A stretch of 64,000 bases of DNA from Micromonospora sp. M71_S20 (GTDB lineage: Bacteria; Actinomycetota; Actinomycetes; Mycobacteriales; Micromonosporaceae). The notes beneath the pieces are model-generated. The model had not been told where the DNA came from. It saw only the letters and a program-made list of their open reading frames with translations, and searched no databases. Both the position numbers and the translations under genes were made by a program. Numbering within the stretch: the stretch's first letter is position 1; each line of letters begins with the position of its first letter. The stretch lies in assembly GCF_003664255.1 (NCBI RefSeq), contig NZ_RCCV01000002.1, forward strand, positions 859,854 to 923,853, given 5' to 3'. Below, one piece after another: positions 41,276 to 51,241 of the stretch.

Positions 41276-41866
41276 TCAGCGCAACCGGTCGAGCAGCTCC
41301 CGCGACCGCCGCACCACCAGGGTCGTCGCGTCCGCGTCGTACGACGGCAGCGTGCTGTCGGTGAACAGGTGCTGATCACCCGGATAGACGAACAGCTCGG
41401 CGAGGTCGGAGCCGACGATGCCGACCAGCTCGCGGGCGGCGTCGATGTCGCCCTCCAGGGCGAAGAACGGGTCGGCGTCCATGCCATGGATCTGCACCGG
41501 GACCCCGGCGGGCCAGGGGCCGACGGCCCATTCGCCGGTGACGGGCAGGCAGGATTCGTAGAGCAGCGCACCCCGGGCCCCGGGCCGGGTCTGGGCGAGC
41601 CGCTGGGCGGTGGCGGCGCCCCAGGAGAACCCGCCGTAGACCAGGCCCCCGGGCAGGTCGGCCACGGCGCGGTCGGCGCGCTCGCGGAGCATCTCGCCCC
41701 CGATGCGCTTCGTCAGCGCGAAGCCCTCGTCGAGGGTCGCCGGTCGCTCGCCGTCGAACAGGTCCGGCGTGTGCACGGTGTGCCCGCCGGCCCGCAACTG
41801 TTCGGCGAACTCGTGCACCCCGTCGGTGACCCCACGCAGGTGGTGGAACAGGACGACGTCGGCCAT
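41276..41866 (-). CDS. Dienelactone hydrolase-family protein
   Basis: 196 residues from ATG 41866 (AGGAG upstream). Alpha/beta hydrolase: VVLFHHLRGVTDGVHEFAEQLRAGGHTVHTPDL at the start in pieces; the usual nucleophile motif GxCxGG/GxSxG appears as YGGFSWGAATAQ, so Ser replaces Cys; VQIHGMDADPFF gives the acid and YPGDQHLFTD the His. It probably hydrolyses small esters or lactones. Divergent from an ArsR-like regulator 63 nt away, which may control it. Confidence 0.82.
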   Translation of the reverse strand: MADVVLFHHLRGVTDGVHEFAEQLRAGGHTVHTPDLFDGERPATLDEGFALTKRIGGEMLRERADRAVADLPGGLVYGGFSWGAATAQRLAQTRPGARGALLYESCLPVTGEWAVGPWPAGVPVQIHGMDADPFFALEGDIDAARELVGIVGSDLAELFVYPGDQHLFTDSTLPSYDADATTLVVRRSRELLDRLR

Positions 41867-41929
41867 CTCTACACTCCTGTCAACAGACGACAACGATCGA
41901 ATGATCCATGATTCTAGAACGGTCGAGAA
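41867..41929. promoter_or_regulatory. Divergent regulatory region of DLH and ArsR-like genes
   Basis: 63 nt, clearly richer in A/T than the surroundings. GAATGATCCATGATTC (41899-41914) is an imperfect palindrome with perfect GAAT/ATTC ends, a candidate operator. Ribosome sites for both genes lie at the edges. Confidence 0.45.
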
Positions 41930-42580
41930 ATGTCGAGCAATGAGCGGATCCCGGACTACGACCTCGACGAGATGCTCGTGGTCACCGCGCCCGCGCAGCT
42001 CCGCGCGCTGGCCGATCCCCTGCGCGCGACCCTCCTGGAGCTGCTCCTGGAGCGGGCCGCCACGGTGACCGAGCTGGCCCGGGCGGTCGATCGACCCAAG
42101 AGCAGCGTCGCCTACCACGTGAACGCGCTCGTCGACGCCGGCCTGCTCCGGGTGGTGCGGACCCGGCGGGTGCGGGCGATCGACGAGCGGTACTACGGCC
42201 GGGTCGCCCGCACGCTCTACATCGGCGCGCTCACCCGCCCCGAGGACAAGCGAGTCGCGACCGCCGTCAACGGGCTCGCGGAGGCGGTCGCCGAGTCCGC
42301 CGCGGCCCACGCCGCCGACGACCTGCGCTGCACCCTCGTCCACGCCCGCATCCCGGTCGAGGAGGTACGCGCATTTTGGGCCGAGGTGCAGGCGCTGGCC
42401 CGCCGCTTCGCCCAGATCCCCCGCTCCGGCGATCAGGTCTACGGGTTCGTCGCCGGCCTCTACCCCACCGACGCGCCGACCCTCCCCCAGCCTGACCTGG
42501 AGCCGGAGGCGAAGGCGGAACCGGAGGCAAAGGCAGAGGCGGAACCGGGGGCGGAGGCGGAACCGGAGGCGGCCGGCTGA
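41930..42580 (+). CDS. ArsR/HTH_20-type winged-helix regulator
   Basis: 216 residues. Winged helix about 18-95: LRALADPLRATLLELLLERAATV, ELARAVDRPKSSVAYHVNAL as recognition helix, LLRVVRTRRVRAIDERYYG as wing. No ArsR-type Cys metal site. The C-terminal helical part resembles ligand-binding tails of this group; the last 25 residues are a Glu/Ala/Pro repeat (PEAKAEPEAKAEAEPGAEAE) from a repetitive stretch (42490-42577). Divergent from the dienelactone hydrolase, its likely target. Confidence 0.82.
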   Translation: MSSNERIPDYDLDEMLVVTAPAQLRALADPLRATLLELLLERAATVTELARAVDRPKSSVAYHVNALVDAGLLRVVRTRRVRAIDERYYGRVARTLYIGALTRPEDKRVATAVNGLAEAVAESAAAHAADDLRCTLVHARIPVEEVRAFWAEVQALARRFAQIPRSGDQVYGFVAGLYPTDAPTLPQPDLEPEAKAEPEAKAEAEPGAEAEPEAAG

Positions 42581-42599
42581 CGCGACCGGGGCGGTCGCG
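42581..42599 (+). terminator. Terminator after ArsR-like gene
   Basis: CGCGACCG (42581-42588) pairs perfectly with CGGTCGCG (42592-42599), loop GGG, directly after the stop codon. Confidence 0.65.
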
Positions 42600-42666
42600 G
42601 GGGGCGGCGGCCCTCCGGCCGGGCGGCGCCGACAAGGCCCCCTCCCGACAGAACGCTCCGGTGATC

Positions 42667-42672
42667 TAGGGT
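42667..42672 (+). promoter_or_regulatory. Leaderless -10 for GNAT gene
   Basis: TAGGGT, 8 nt before ATG 42681. Confidence 0.4.
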
Positions 42673-42680
42673 CGGCGTCC

Positions 42681-43610
42681 ATGGACCTGGAGATCGTCGA
42701 GCTGAGGCCCGACCAGCGGCCCGCCGTGGTGGAGCTCTGCGGGCGGGCACTCGACCTGCCGGAGGACGCGGCCGAGGCGCCGGCCATCGTGGACGCACTC
42801 TGGGCGCGGGCCGCCACCCACCGTCCGGTGGTCACGTGGGGCGCGTACCGGGAGGGGCGCCTCGTGGGCGTGCTCGTCGGCTCCCTCGCCGCCAGCGACG
42901 GCGACGCCCGTGGTCACGTCGACCTGGTCGCGGTGGACCCCGCCCACCGGCGGCGGGGCGTGGGGCGGGCGCTGCTGTCGACAGCCGAGCGGACCCTCGC
43001 CGGCCTCGGCGCGGCCGAGGTGCTGCTCGCCGGGAATCCGCCCTACTACGCCTGGCCGGGCATCGACGTTCGCTACACCCCGGCGGTCTGCGCCGCGCTG
43101 GCGCTCGGCTACCGGCAGGACCGGACGGCGTGGAACATGACCGCCGACCTGTCGTACGACGGCTCGCCCGCGCTGCGCCCGACGGAGGCCGCGGAGGCGC
43201 GGCTGGCCGGGCGCGGGGTGACGGTCCGCCGCGCCGAGGCGGGCGACCTGCCGGCGCTGGCGGAGTTCGCCCGCGCCACCTTCGGCGGGGCCTGGGACGC
43301 CGAGCTGGCCGGCTCGGTGGGCCGGGAGGGGGCGGGTTGTCACCTGGCCGAACGCGACGGCGAGGTGCTCGGCTTCGCCGCGTACGGGTCGTCGCGGCCG
43401 AGCTGGTTCGGGCCGATGGGCACCGCTCCGGCGGCCGAGGGCTCGGGGATCGGCGGGGTGCTGCTGCGCCGGTGCCTGCGCGACCAGCGGGCGGCGGGCG
43501 TGACGGCGGCGCAGATCGGCTGGGTGGGGCCGGTCCCCTTCTACTCGGGCAGCGCGGGTGCCCGGATCGAGCGCGTCTTCTTCCTCTACCGGAAGGCACT
43601 CGGGGACTGA
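42681..43610 (+). CDS. Double-domain GNAT acetyltransferase
   Basis: 309 residues. First GNAT domain (about 1-155) has VDLVAVDPAHRRRGVGRALL with the R/Q-x-x-G-x-G/A acetyl-CoA loop. A second, weaker domain (about 175-305) has VRRAEAGDLPALAEFARATF and GPMGTAPAAEGSGIGGVLLRRCL. Tandem GNAT layout as in MshD, but the motifs differ and mshD is already present. Substrate unknown. Confidence 0.8.
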   Translation: MDLEIVELRPDQRPAVVELCGRALDLPEDAAEAPAIVDALWARAATHRPVVTWGAYREGRLVGVLVGSLAASDGDARGHVDLVAVDPAHRRRGVGRALLSTAERTLAGLGAAEVLLAGNPPYYAWPGIDVRYTPAVCAALALGYRQDRTAWNMTADLSYDGSPALRPTEAAEARLAGRGVTVRRAEAGDLPALAEFARATFGGAWDAELAGSVGREGAGCHLAERDGEVLGFAAYGSSRPSWFGPMGTAPAAEGSGIGGVLLRRCLRDQRAAGVTAAQIGWVGPVPFYSGSAGARIERVFFLYRKALGD

Positions 43611-43701
43611 CAACGGGGCGAACAGGATATAGACCCTCATAACGCCATTCGCCCGCATTGGTGATCGTCGCGCCCTACCGTTTCCGGTAGAGGAGGCAGC
43701 C

Positions 43702-43899
43702 ATGACCACGGACGACGAACGCCCCGGCCCGTTGCCGTTCGACCGGCTCGACTACGGCGACGCCGAGCAGCAGGCGGAGATGGCCGGCGTCGACGAACCG
43801 GCCGACGAGCCGGTGACGCTGGTCGACGAGCCGGTGCAGATCCCGCAGCCGTACGACCGGGCGCAGAAGAGACGCAACCAACGGCCACTGCCGACGTGA
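43702..43899 (+). CDS. Small acidic hypothetical protein (65 aa)
   Basis: 65 residues, soluble and acidic with a basic tail: LPFDRLDYGDAEQQAEMAG, then DEPADEPVTLVDEPV, then YDRAQKRRNQRPLPT. AGGAGG lies 6 nt before ATG 43702, and a CTACCG/CGGTAG hairpin sits just upstream of it (43676-43691). No family recognised. The clear ribosome site and terminator argue it is a real gene. Confidence 0.65.
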   Translation: MTTDDERPGPLPFDRLDYGDAEQQAEMAGVDEPADEPVTLVDEPVQIPQPYDRAQKRRNQRPLPT

Positions 43900-43902
43900 C
43901 AG

Positions 43903-43940
43903 CGAAAGGGGCGGACCGCTGACGCGGCCCGCCCCTTTCG
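43903..43940. terminator. Bidirectional terminator before groEL end
   Basis: A perfect 12-bp stem: CGAAAGGGGCGG (43903-43914) with CCGCCCCTTTCG (43929-43940). It sits between convergent genes. Confidence 0.85.
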
Positions 43941-43955
43941 GCGTTGGAGCTGGAC

Positions 43956-45761
<1,806 letters not shown>

Positions 45762-45776
45762 CTACCGCCCCGACCA

Positions 45777-45803
45777 TTGGCACTCACGGTATGCGAGTGC
45801 CAA
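45777..45803. promoter_or_regulatory. CIRCE element 1 (HrcA operator) of groEL
   Basis: TTGGCACTC (45777-45785), 9 nt, GAGTGCCAA (45795-45803): perfect arms, differing from TTAGCACTC by one base. It lies downstream of the predicted transcript start. Confidence 0.88.
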
Positions 45804-45808
45804 TGACT

Positions 45809-45837
45809 TGTTTAGCACTCTCCCCTGCCGAGTGCAA
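45809..45837 (-). promoter_or_regulatory. groEL promoter
   Basis: Reverse-strand TTGCAC (45837-45832), 17 nt, TAAACA (45814-45809). The -10 overlaps the arm of CIRCE 2. The predicted leader is about 220 nt. Confidence 0.55.
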
Positions 45838-45838
45838 G
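45812..45838. promoter_or_regulatory. CIRCE element 2 (HrcA operator) of groEL
   Basis: TTAGCACTC (45812-45820, exact consensus), 9 nt, GAGTGCAAG (45830-45838, two mismatches). It lies over the groEL promoter. Confidence 0.85.
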
Positions 45839-45852
45839 CACGATCGCCCCGG

Positions 45853-46941
45853 TCAGCCAAGTTCGCCGGTCAGCCGCGCGCTGTCCACCGGCCCCTCGTG
45901 GGCCCGCTGCTCGGCGTACGTGACGACCAGGCCGACCAGCTGGGCGAGGTGGGTGGGCAGGGCCAGCACCGCGCCCACCAGCGTCACCGCGAGCACGCCG
46001 AGGGCCGTGCCCGGCGACTCCAGCGGGGTGGTGCCGAACGGCAGCGTGCCGATGCCCTCCACCATGCCGGCGGCCCCGCTGCCGACGATGACCGCCGCCG
46101 CCACCAGCGCCACCCGGCCGAGCAGCAGACCGAGTCGGTCGTGGAACATCCGGAAGGAACGGCCGATCGGGTGCTGCCGCTCGAACAGGTAGACCGGGCC
46201 GGCCATGCTCAGCGCGAAGGCGAAGTAGATGCCGGGGATCACGCAGAAACAGACCCCGAGCCCGATGATCACGCTCATCAGCAGGGTCCAGCCCCAGAGG
46301 CCCAGCGCCCGGTGCGCCCCGTAGGAAAGGGCCGCGCCCACGCTCACCGGTTGACCGGCCGCCTGCCGGGTGACCACCCAGGTGCCGGCCGCCCAGCCCA
46401 GGCTCTGCACGAAACCGAAGACGAGGGCGCTGCCGAGCACCACGAACAGCAGGACGCCCGTGTCGGCCAGGAAGGTGTCGGGCAGCGCGGCGGGGTCGTC
46501 GGCCATCGACTCCTCCCACTTCGCGGACGGGTCGACGACGAGTGAGAGCACCGACACCACCAGGGCCGGCAGCACCTGGGTGAGCAGCAGGATCGGCAGC
46601 AGCAGCCGCCAGCCCCGGCGCACCGCGCCGACGCACCGGCTGAACCAGCCGTTGACGCCGGCGCCGGGCGGGGTGACGAGCAGGTCGGCCGGATCGAGGC
46701 CGTGCCCTGGCGGGTACCACCCGTGGACCGGCTGCCCGGGATAGGCGACCGGGGCGCCCGGGTACCACGGCTGCCCGCCGTACGGGCCGGAGCCGACCGG
46801 GTACCCGCCGGTGGGCGGGAAGACCCAGTCCTGCGGCTGTTGAGGGCCCGCCGGCGCAGCGCCGCCCGGGCCGACGGGTGGCGTCGCGGAGGGGTCGGGA
46901 TCTCCTGGGGGCGGCGCGGCCTGGGGCGGCTGGTCGGACAT
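45853..46941 (-). CDS. Polytopic membrane protein with Pro/Gly/Tyr-rich N-terminus
   Basis: 362 residues from ATG 46941 (GAGGAGGG upstream). About 90 residues rich in Pro, Gly, Tyr and Gln ([20 protein letters not shown]), then about six helices ([20 protein letters not shown] through [20 protein letters not shown]). Resembles actinobacterial glycerophosphoryl-diester phosphodiesterase membrane-domain or DUF-type proteins with such tails, but I do not assign a family. Its stop lies only 15 nt from CIRCE element 2, so its transcription may run into the groEL promoter. Confidence 0.68.
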   Translation of the reverse strand: MSDQPPQAAPPPGDPDPSATPPVGPGGAAPAGPQQPQDWVFPPTGGYPVGSGPYGGQPWYPGAPVAYPGQPVHGWYPPGHGLDPADLLVTPPGAGVNGWFSRCVGAVRRGWRLLLPILLLTQVLPALVVSVLSLVVDPSAKWEESMADDPAALPDTFLADTGVLLFVVLGSALVFGFVQSLGWAAGTWVVTRQAAGQPVSVGAALSYGAHRALGLWGWTLLMSVIIGLGVCFCVIPGIYFAFALSMAGPVYLFERQHPIGRSFRMFHDRLGLLLGRVALVAAAVIVGSGAAGMVEGIGTLPFGTTPLESPGTALGVLAVTLVGAVLALPTHLAQLVGLVVTYAEQRAHEGPVDSARLTGELG

Positions 46942-47005
46942 GAACCCTCCTCAGCGATGGCTGGAACGGCTCACGATCCTCCCCTGCCGACGCAACCCGG
47001 CCGAA

Positions 47006-47026
47006 GCCCGCCCCCGTGGGGCGGGC
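47006..47026. terminator. Hairpin downstream of cold-shock gene
   Basis: GCCCGCCCC (47006-47014) pairs perfectly with GGGGCGGGC (47018-47026), loop CGT. About 100 nt past the csp stop and upstream of the next reverse-strand gene. Confidence 0.65.
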
Positions 47027-47125
47027 CGGCCGACGGCTGCCCGGCCCTGCCGGACCACCCCCGGCCGGCGCCTCACGACCGATGGCCGGGAAGGCGGTCG
47101 GCGCGGGGGCGGGAAGAGACGCCCG

Positions 47126-47329
47126 TCAGGCGATGACGCGCACGCGCTCGGCCTGGGGACCCTTCTGACCCTGGGCGATCTCGAACTCGACCCGCTGGCC
47201 GTCGTCCAGCGCCTTGTAGCCGTCCATCTCGATCGCCGAGAAGTGGACGAAGACGTCCTGCCCGCCGTCGACGGCGATGAAGCCGTAGCCCTTTTCGGAG
47301 TTGAACCACTTCACGGTGCCCTCTGCCAC
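47126..47329 (-). CDS. Cold-shock protein (CspA family)
   Basis: 67 residues from GTG 47329 (GAGGAAG upstream). A single S1-like domain with RNP1 KGYGFI and RNP2 VFVHF, plus the usual GTVKWFN start. Binds single-stranded RNA/DNA and melts RNA structure. A possible -10 (TAGCGT, 47451-47446) predicts a leader of about 110 nt, and long leaders often carry cold-dependent control in this family. Monocistronic. Confidence 0.95.
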   Translation of the reverse strand: MAEGTVKWFNSEKGYGFIAVDGGQDVFVHFSAIEMDGYKALDDGQRVEFEIAQGQKGPQAERVRVIA

Positions 47330-47445
47330 GGTGCACTTCCTCACTCTGCGCGGCGTTCCACGACCCCGGAGGCCGGGCGGGCCGGCACCGGAGGACCACC
47401 GGCTCGGCGATCGACGAGGGCCGCTGAAACGGTGACCGAAATCGC

Positions 47446-47451
47446 ACGCTA
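47446..47451 (-). promoter_or_regulatory. Possible -10 for cold-shock gene
   Basis: TAGCGT (47451-47446), about 110 nt upstream of GTG 47329; the -35 is not obvious. Confidence 0.35.
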
Positions 47452-47539
47452 CACGAAGCGTGACGACGGCGCACGACCACAAACCGGACATACTTCGGTC
47501 GACCGCCATCGGCGGTCATCGCTGTGGTAGGCATTCGTC

Positions 47540-48073
47540 ATGACGGACACGCCCGGCGGTTCGGGGCCGACGCGGCGGGCGGAGATCCGGCGGGTCCGGC
47601 CCCGGGACGCGGCCCGGATGCGGGCGCTGCGGCTGGAGATGCTCGCCGACGCCCCGCTGGCCTTCCTGGAGACCCTCGCCGACGCGGCGGCCCGGTCGCA
47701 CGCGGACTACGCCGCCCGGATCGCGTCCGTCTCCGTCGGGGCGGGCACCGCGCAGTTCGTCGCGGACCCGGGCGGCCGGCTCGTCGGGCACGCCGGCGGC
47801 ACGGCGGCCCCCGGGGAGCCGGGGCTGACCGTGGTGTACGCCGTCTACGTCACCCCGCCCTGGCGGGGCACGGGCCTCCTCGGCGACCTGGTCGACGCGG
47901 TCGCGGCCTGGTCCCGCGCCTGCGGGCGCCCCGAACTGATGCTGGAGGTCGTGGTCGGCAACGACCGGGCCTACCGCGCCTACCGGCGGCTGGGCTTCGT
48001 CGACACCGGCGTACGCGTCCCGCACCCCACCGTTGCGGCGCTCACCGAACTCCAGATGCGCCGCCCGGCCTGA
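47540..48073 (+). CDS. GNAT-family acetyltransferase
   Basis: 177 residues. EIRRVRPRDAARMRALRLEMLADAPLAF starts the domain in the usual way; VYAVYVTPPWRGTGLLGDLVDAVAAW carries the acetyl-CoA loop (WRGTGL) and EVVVGNDRAYRAYRRLGFVDTG the C-terminal strand/helix. Substrate unknown. ATG 47540; TAGGCA lies 6 nt upstream, a weak leaderless signal. Divergent from the cold-shock gene. Confidence 0.85.
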   Translation: MTDTPGGSGPTRRAEIRRVRPRDAARMRALRLEMLADAPLAFLETLADAAARSHADYAARIASVSVGAGTAQFVADPGGRLVGHAGGTAAPGEPGLTVVYAVYVTPPWRGTGLLGDLVDAVAAWSRACGRPELMLEVVVGNDRAYRAYRRLGFVDTGVRVPHPTVAALTELQMRRPA

Positions 48074-48080
48074 CCCGGCC

Positions 48081-48113
48081 GCCCGGACCGACCCGTGCAG
48101 GGCCGGTCCGGGC
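48081..48113. terminator. Bidirectional terminator between GNAT and paaN
   Basis: GCCCGGACCG (48081-48090) pairs perfectly with CGGTCCGGGC (48104-48113) around a 13-nt loop, between convergent genes. Confidence 0.75.
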
Positions 48114-48124
48114 CGCCGGACGGA

Positions 48125-49798
48125 TCACGCGTGCCGGCGGGACTGCACGATGCGGAACCGGTTGGCCACGTAGGCGCCGTCGGTCAGCGCCGAGTTTGCC
48201 GCCGCGTTGGCGCCGCTGCCGTGGAAGTCGGAGAAGGCCGCCGACTGGTTCACGAAGACCCCGCCGGTCAGGTTGCAGGACAGGTGCACCCCGACCTCGA
48301 TCGCCGCGGCCTCGGCCGCGTCGAGGACCGCCTCGTCGGTGGAGTAGACCGCCGCCGTGAGCGCGCCCTTCTCGCCGACCGTGGAGCGCAGGATCTCCAG
48401 GCTGTGCGCGGTGGAGTCCGTGGCGATCGCGAACGAGATCGGCCCGAACCACTCCTTCGAGTAGGTCGCGGTGTCGTCGGCCGCCAGCCTGACCACCGTC
48501 GGGGTGCGGACCACCGCGCCGGGGAAGGCGGGGTGCTCGACCGTACGCGACTCCAGCACCGCCTCGCCGACCTTGGTGACCTCGTCGAGGCGCTCCAGCA
48601 CCCCGTCGTTGACGATCGCGCCGGTCATCTCCACCCCGCGCGCCGGGTCGGCGGTGATCTTGGCGACCGCCGCGGCGATCCCGCCCGCCACCTCGTCGAA
48701 GCTCTTGTGCCCCTGGTCGGTCTCGATGCCGTTGCCGGGGATCAGGATGTTCTGCGACGTGGTGCACATCTGGCCGCTGTAGAGGCTCAGGGTGAAGCCG
48801 AGGTTGCGGCACATCCCGGCGAAGTCGTCGGTGGAGTCGATCACCACCGTGTTCAGCCCGGCCTTCTCGGTGTAGACCGCGGCCTGCCGGGCGTTGGCCT
48901 CCAGCCAGTCGCCGTACTCGGTGGAACCGGTGAAGTCGATGATCTTCACGGCCGGGTGCAGGGCCAGCGTGGAGGCGAGCTTCTCCCCCGGGGCCTCGGG
49001 GGCGAGCAGCACCAGGTTCGGGTCGAAGCCGGCCTCGGCGAGCACCTCCCGGGCGTACTTCACCGTGATCGCCAGCGGCAGCACGGCGCGCGGGTGCGGC
49101 TTGACGACCACCGGGTTGCCGGTGACCAGCGAGGCGAACAGCCCCGGGTACGAGTTCCAGGTCGGGAAGGTGTTGCAGCCGATCACCAGCGCCACGCCAC
49201 GGGGCACCACGTGGAAGGTCTTGGTCATCCGCAGCGGGTCGCCCTTGCCGGCCGCCTTCTCCCAGCCCGCCGTCCCCGGGTGCCGGGTCATCTCCGCGTA
49301 CGCGTAGGCGACCGCCTCCAGCGCGCGGTCCAGCGCGTGCGCGCCGCCGGCCTGGAAGGCCATCACGAAGGCCTGGCCGCTGGTGAACTGCACCGCGTTC
49401 GCCAGCTCGAAGATGTGCTTGTGCAGCCGGTCGAGGATCTCCAGGCAGACCCCCACCCGGGCCTGCGGGCCGGCGTCGCGCCAGCCGGGCAGGGCGGCGG
49501 AGGCGGCGGCGACCAGCTCGTCGGCGCCGGCGTGCGGGTAGCGGACGTTCAGCTCGACGCCGAACGGGCTGGTCTCGGTGGCGACCCGGTCGGCCGTGCC
49601 CGGCTGGTCGAGGGGGAAGTCACCGCCGAGGTACGCCTCGAAGGCGGCCTTGCCGTCGGCGGCGGCGGTCTCCCCGTAGACCCGGGGGCTGGGCGACTCG
49701 GGGTAGGCGGACCAGTACCCGCGCTCCGTGATGGCGGTCAGCGCCCGGGTCAGGGTGTCGGCGTGCCTGTCGTACAGGGGGTGCGGGGTCTCCGTCAT
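48125..49798 (-). CDS. paaN: PaaN-type aldehyde dehydrogenase (phenylacetate degradation)
   Basis: 557 residues from ATG 49798 (in-frame ATGs at 49807 and 49810 are also possible). Aldehyde-dehydrogenase fold with GCNTFPTWNSYPGLFASLVTGN, a catalytic Cys345 in SLYSGQMCTTSQN, TEKAGLN with Glu311, and EWFGPISFAIA. Sequence style and length match PaaN, which oxidises the ring-opened aldehyde in the phenylacetyl-CoA pathway. It lacks the C-terminal hydratase domain of PaaZ. No other paa gene is in the window. Confidence 0.85.
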   Translation of the reverse strand: MTETPHPLYDRHADTLTRALTAITERGYWSAYPESPSPRVYGETAAADGKAAFEAYLGGDFPLDQPGTADRVATETSPFGVELNVRYPHAGADELVAAASAALPGWRDAGPQARVGVCLEILDRLHKHIFELANAVQFTSGQAFVMAFQAGGAHALDRALEAVAYAYAEMTRHPGTAGWEKAAGKGDPLRMTKTFHVVPRGVALVIGCNTFPTWNSYPGLFASLVTGNPVVVKPHPRAVLPLAITVKYAREVLAEAGFDPNLVLLAPEAPGEKLASTLALHPAVKIIDFTGSTEYGDWLEANARQAAVYTEKAGLNTVVIDSTDDFAGMCRNLGFTLSLYSGQMCTTSQNILIPGNGIETDQGHKSFDEVAGGIAAAVAKITADPARGVEMTGAIVNDGVLERLDEVTKVGEAVLESRTVEHPAFPGAVVRTPTVVRLAADDTATYSKEWFGPISFAIATDSTAHSLEILRSTVGEKGALTAAVYSTDEAVLDAAEAAAIEVGVHLSCNLTGGVFVNQSAAFSDFHGSGANAAANSALTDGAYVANRFRIVQSRRHA

Positions 49799-49850
49799 GC
49801 CCGCCATCATGCAACAGAAAGCCCCAGGATCAGTAGGGCCGTGTCACAAC

Positions 49851-50870
49851 TCAGATGGTGAGCTGCCAGTCGGTCCAACCGTCGACGGGGCGGAACCCGA
49901 GCTGCTCGTTGATCCGCACCATGTGGGCGTTCTCGGCCGCGTTGAAGGTGTCGATCGCGCGTACCGCCGGCTCGTGGGCCAGCAGGTGGCGCAGGTTCTC
50001 GACCTTCGTGAGCAGGCCGAGCCGGTGGCCGCGGTGCTCCGGGTCGACGATGGTGATCTGCTGGAACGCGTGCCAGTCGACCGACGGCCCCACGTCGAGC
50101 AGGGTCCAGGCGACCACCCGGCCGGACGCCTCGTGGCGCACCGCCGTGTGGTAGCGCCGCCGCCCCCGCGCCCGCAGTGCCCGCTCGATGCCGCGGACCC
50201 GTTCGACGTCGATCCGCTCCGGCTCCCACTCCACGTCGCCCAGGGGCGCGTCGGCCATCAGCCGGCCGTCGAGGTAGGCGATGTCGGCGACGTACTCCTC
50301 GGGCGTGTTCCCCTGCCAGCGCAGAAGGCGGTAGCCGGCGGCCCGACCCCGGGCCTCGGCCGAGGCGGCGGCCAGACCGTCCTGGTCGAGCCGGGTGGTG
50401 TCGAGCCGGCGGCGGACCTCCGCCAGCGCGGGCCGGGCGCCGGTCGACGCGGCGAAGGCGGCGGCGGCCCCGGAGCGGGCCGGGCCGCCGGGCAGCGCGG
50501 AGACCGCCATCGCCAGCACCCGCTTGCGGCCCCGCTCCCGCAGCAGGCGTACGCCGTGCTCGTGCAGCGCGCGCCCGACGCCGCGACGCCGGCACTTTGG
50601 GTGCACGATCACCTCGGCCGTGGCGTTCTCGGTGTTGTCGAGCTGCGGCAGGTCCAGCGCGAGGTAGCCGGCCGGCACGCCGTCGAGCCGCGCCAACGCC
50701 CAGAGCGGCTCGTTGCCCGGCAACGGGTGCCGGATCGCCGCCTCGAAGCGCCGCCGGCAGAAGGGCGGGAAGTCCGGCACGTCGACGTCGTTGGCCGCCG
50801 CGCCGATCCGGTACGCCTCGTCGATCGCGGCCTGGTCGGCGGCGTCGAGCGGCGCGATCGCGATGCTCAT
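49851..50870 (-). CDS. Tandem GNAT acetyltransferase
   Basis: 339 residues from ATG 50870; the upstream-open frame is not convincing. Domain 1 (about 1-150) has EVIVHPKCRRRGVGRALHEHGV; domain 2 (about 180-339) has QITIVDPEHRGHRLGLLTKVENL and ENAHMVRINEQLGFRPVDGWTDW. Both have acetyl-CoA loops (RRRGVG, HRGHRLG). The ending is typical of a large actinobacterial tandem-GNAT family. Substrate unknown. CACCCT lies 6 nt upstream, a weak leaderless -10. Confidence 0.82.
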   Translation of the reverse strand: MSIAIAPLDAADQAAIDEAYRIGAAANDVDVPDFPPFCRRRFEAAIRHPLPGNEPLWALARLDGVPAGYLALDLPQLDNTENATAEVIVHPKCRRRGVGRALHEHGVRLLRERGRKRVLAMAVSALPGGPARSGAAAAFAASTGARPALAEVRRRLDTTRLDQDGLAAASAEARGRAAGYRLLRWQGNTPEEYVADIAYLDGRLMADAPLGDVEWEPERIDVERVRGIERALRARGRRRYHTAVRHEASGRVVAWTLLDVGPSVDWHAFQQITIVDPEHRGHRLGLLTKVENLRHLLAHEPAVRAIDTFNAAENAHMVRINEQLGFRPVDGWTDWQLTI

Positions 50871-51143
50871 CGACCGAGGGTGCGCCACACGACGACGATC
50901 GGGCCAGCGAATTAACCGCTGACCCGATCGGAAGTTGGTCGGGAGGGACGCTCGCACAACGCCTCCGGCGTTGGGTCGCAAGAACTGAAAGTCTCCGGCG
51001 AAACGCCCTCCCGCACGGAGCATCTTGCGCCGTCCGGTTCCTGCCGTCAAGTCCTTGTCGGCGCGTTTTCCGCACTCACAGCGAAAACCCAGTTACCCCC
51101 CGGATCCCCCACCCCCACCCCCACCCCCACCCCCGGCCCTCGG
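50871..51143. other. Non-coding stretch between tandem GNAT and threonine synthase genes
   Basis: With the repeat that follows, 371 nt lack any supported gene. Contains CGCCTCCGGCG (50959-50969), a small palindrome, and a tract of five CCCCCA units (51106-51135). No promoter signal is convincing. Confidence 0.5.
51106..51135. repeat. (CCCCCA)5 tandem repeat
   Basis: Five perfect 6-nt units next to inverted-repeat copy 3. Copies 1 and 2 also have C-rich left flanks, but not this exact unit. Confidence 0.8.
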
Positions 51144-51208
51144 GCGTCGATCATGAGGTTGGCGGCGAAGTCGATCGCGAACAGTGCCGCCAACCTCATG
51201 ATCGACGC
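51144..51208. repeat. CGATCATG inverted repeat, copy 3 (perfect)
   Basis: Arms 51144-51166 and 51186-51208 are perfect 23-bp complements (starting GCGTCGATCATG, then AGGTTGGCGGC) around a 19-nt loop. It starts 33 nt past the thrC stop on the reverse strand and may double as its terminator. Confidence 0.9.
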
Positions 51209-51241
51209 GGAGAACCGCGCGCGGCCAGGGTGGGCGGAGAG

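Noticed and set aside
42681..43610. Second mycothiol synthase
   Set aside because: It has tandem GNAT layout, but lacks the MshD-specific C-terminal blocks that the 10003 gene has.
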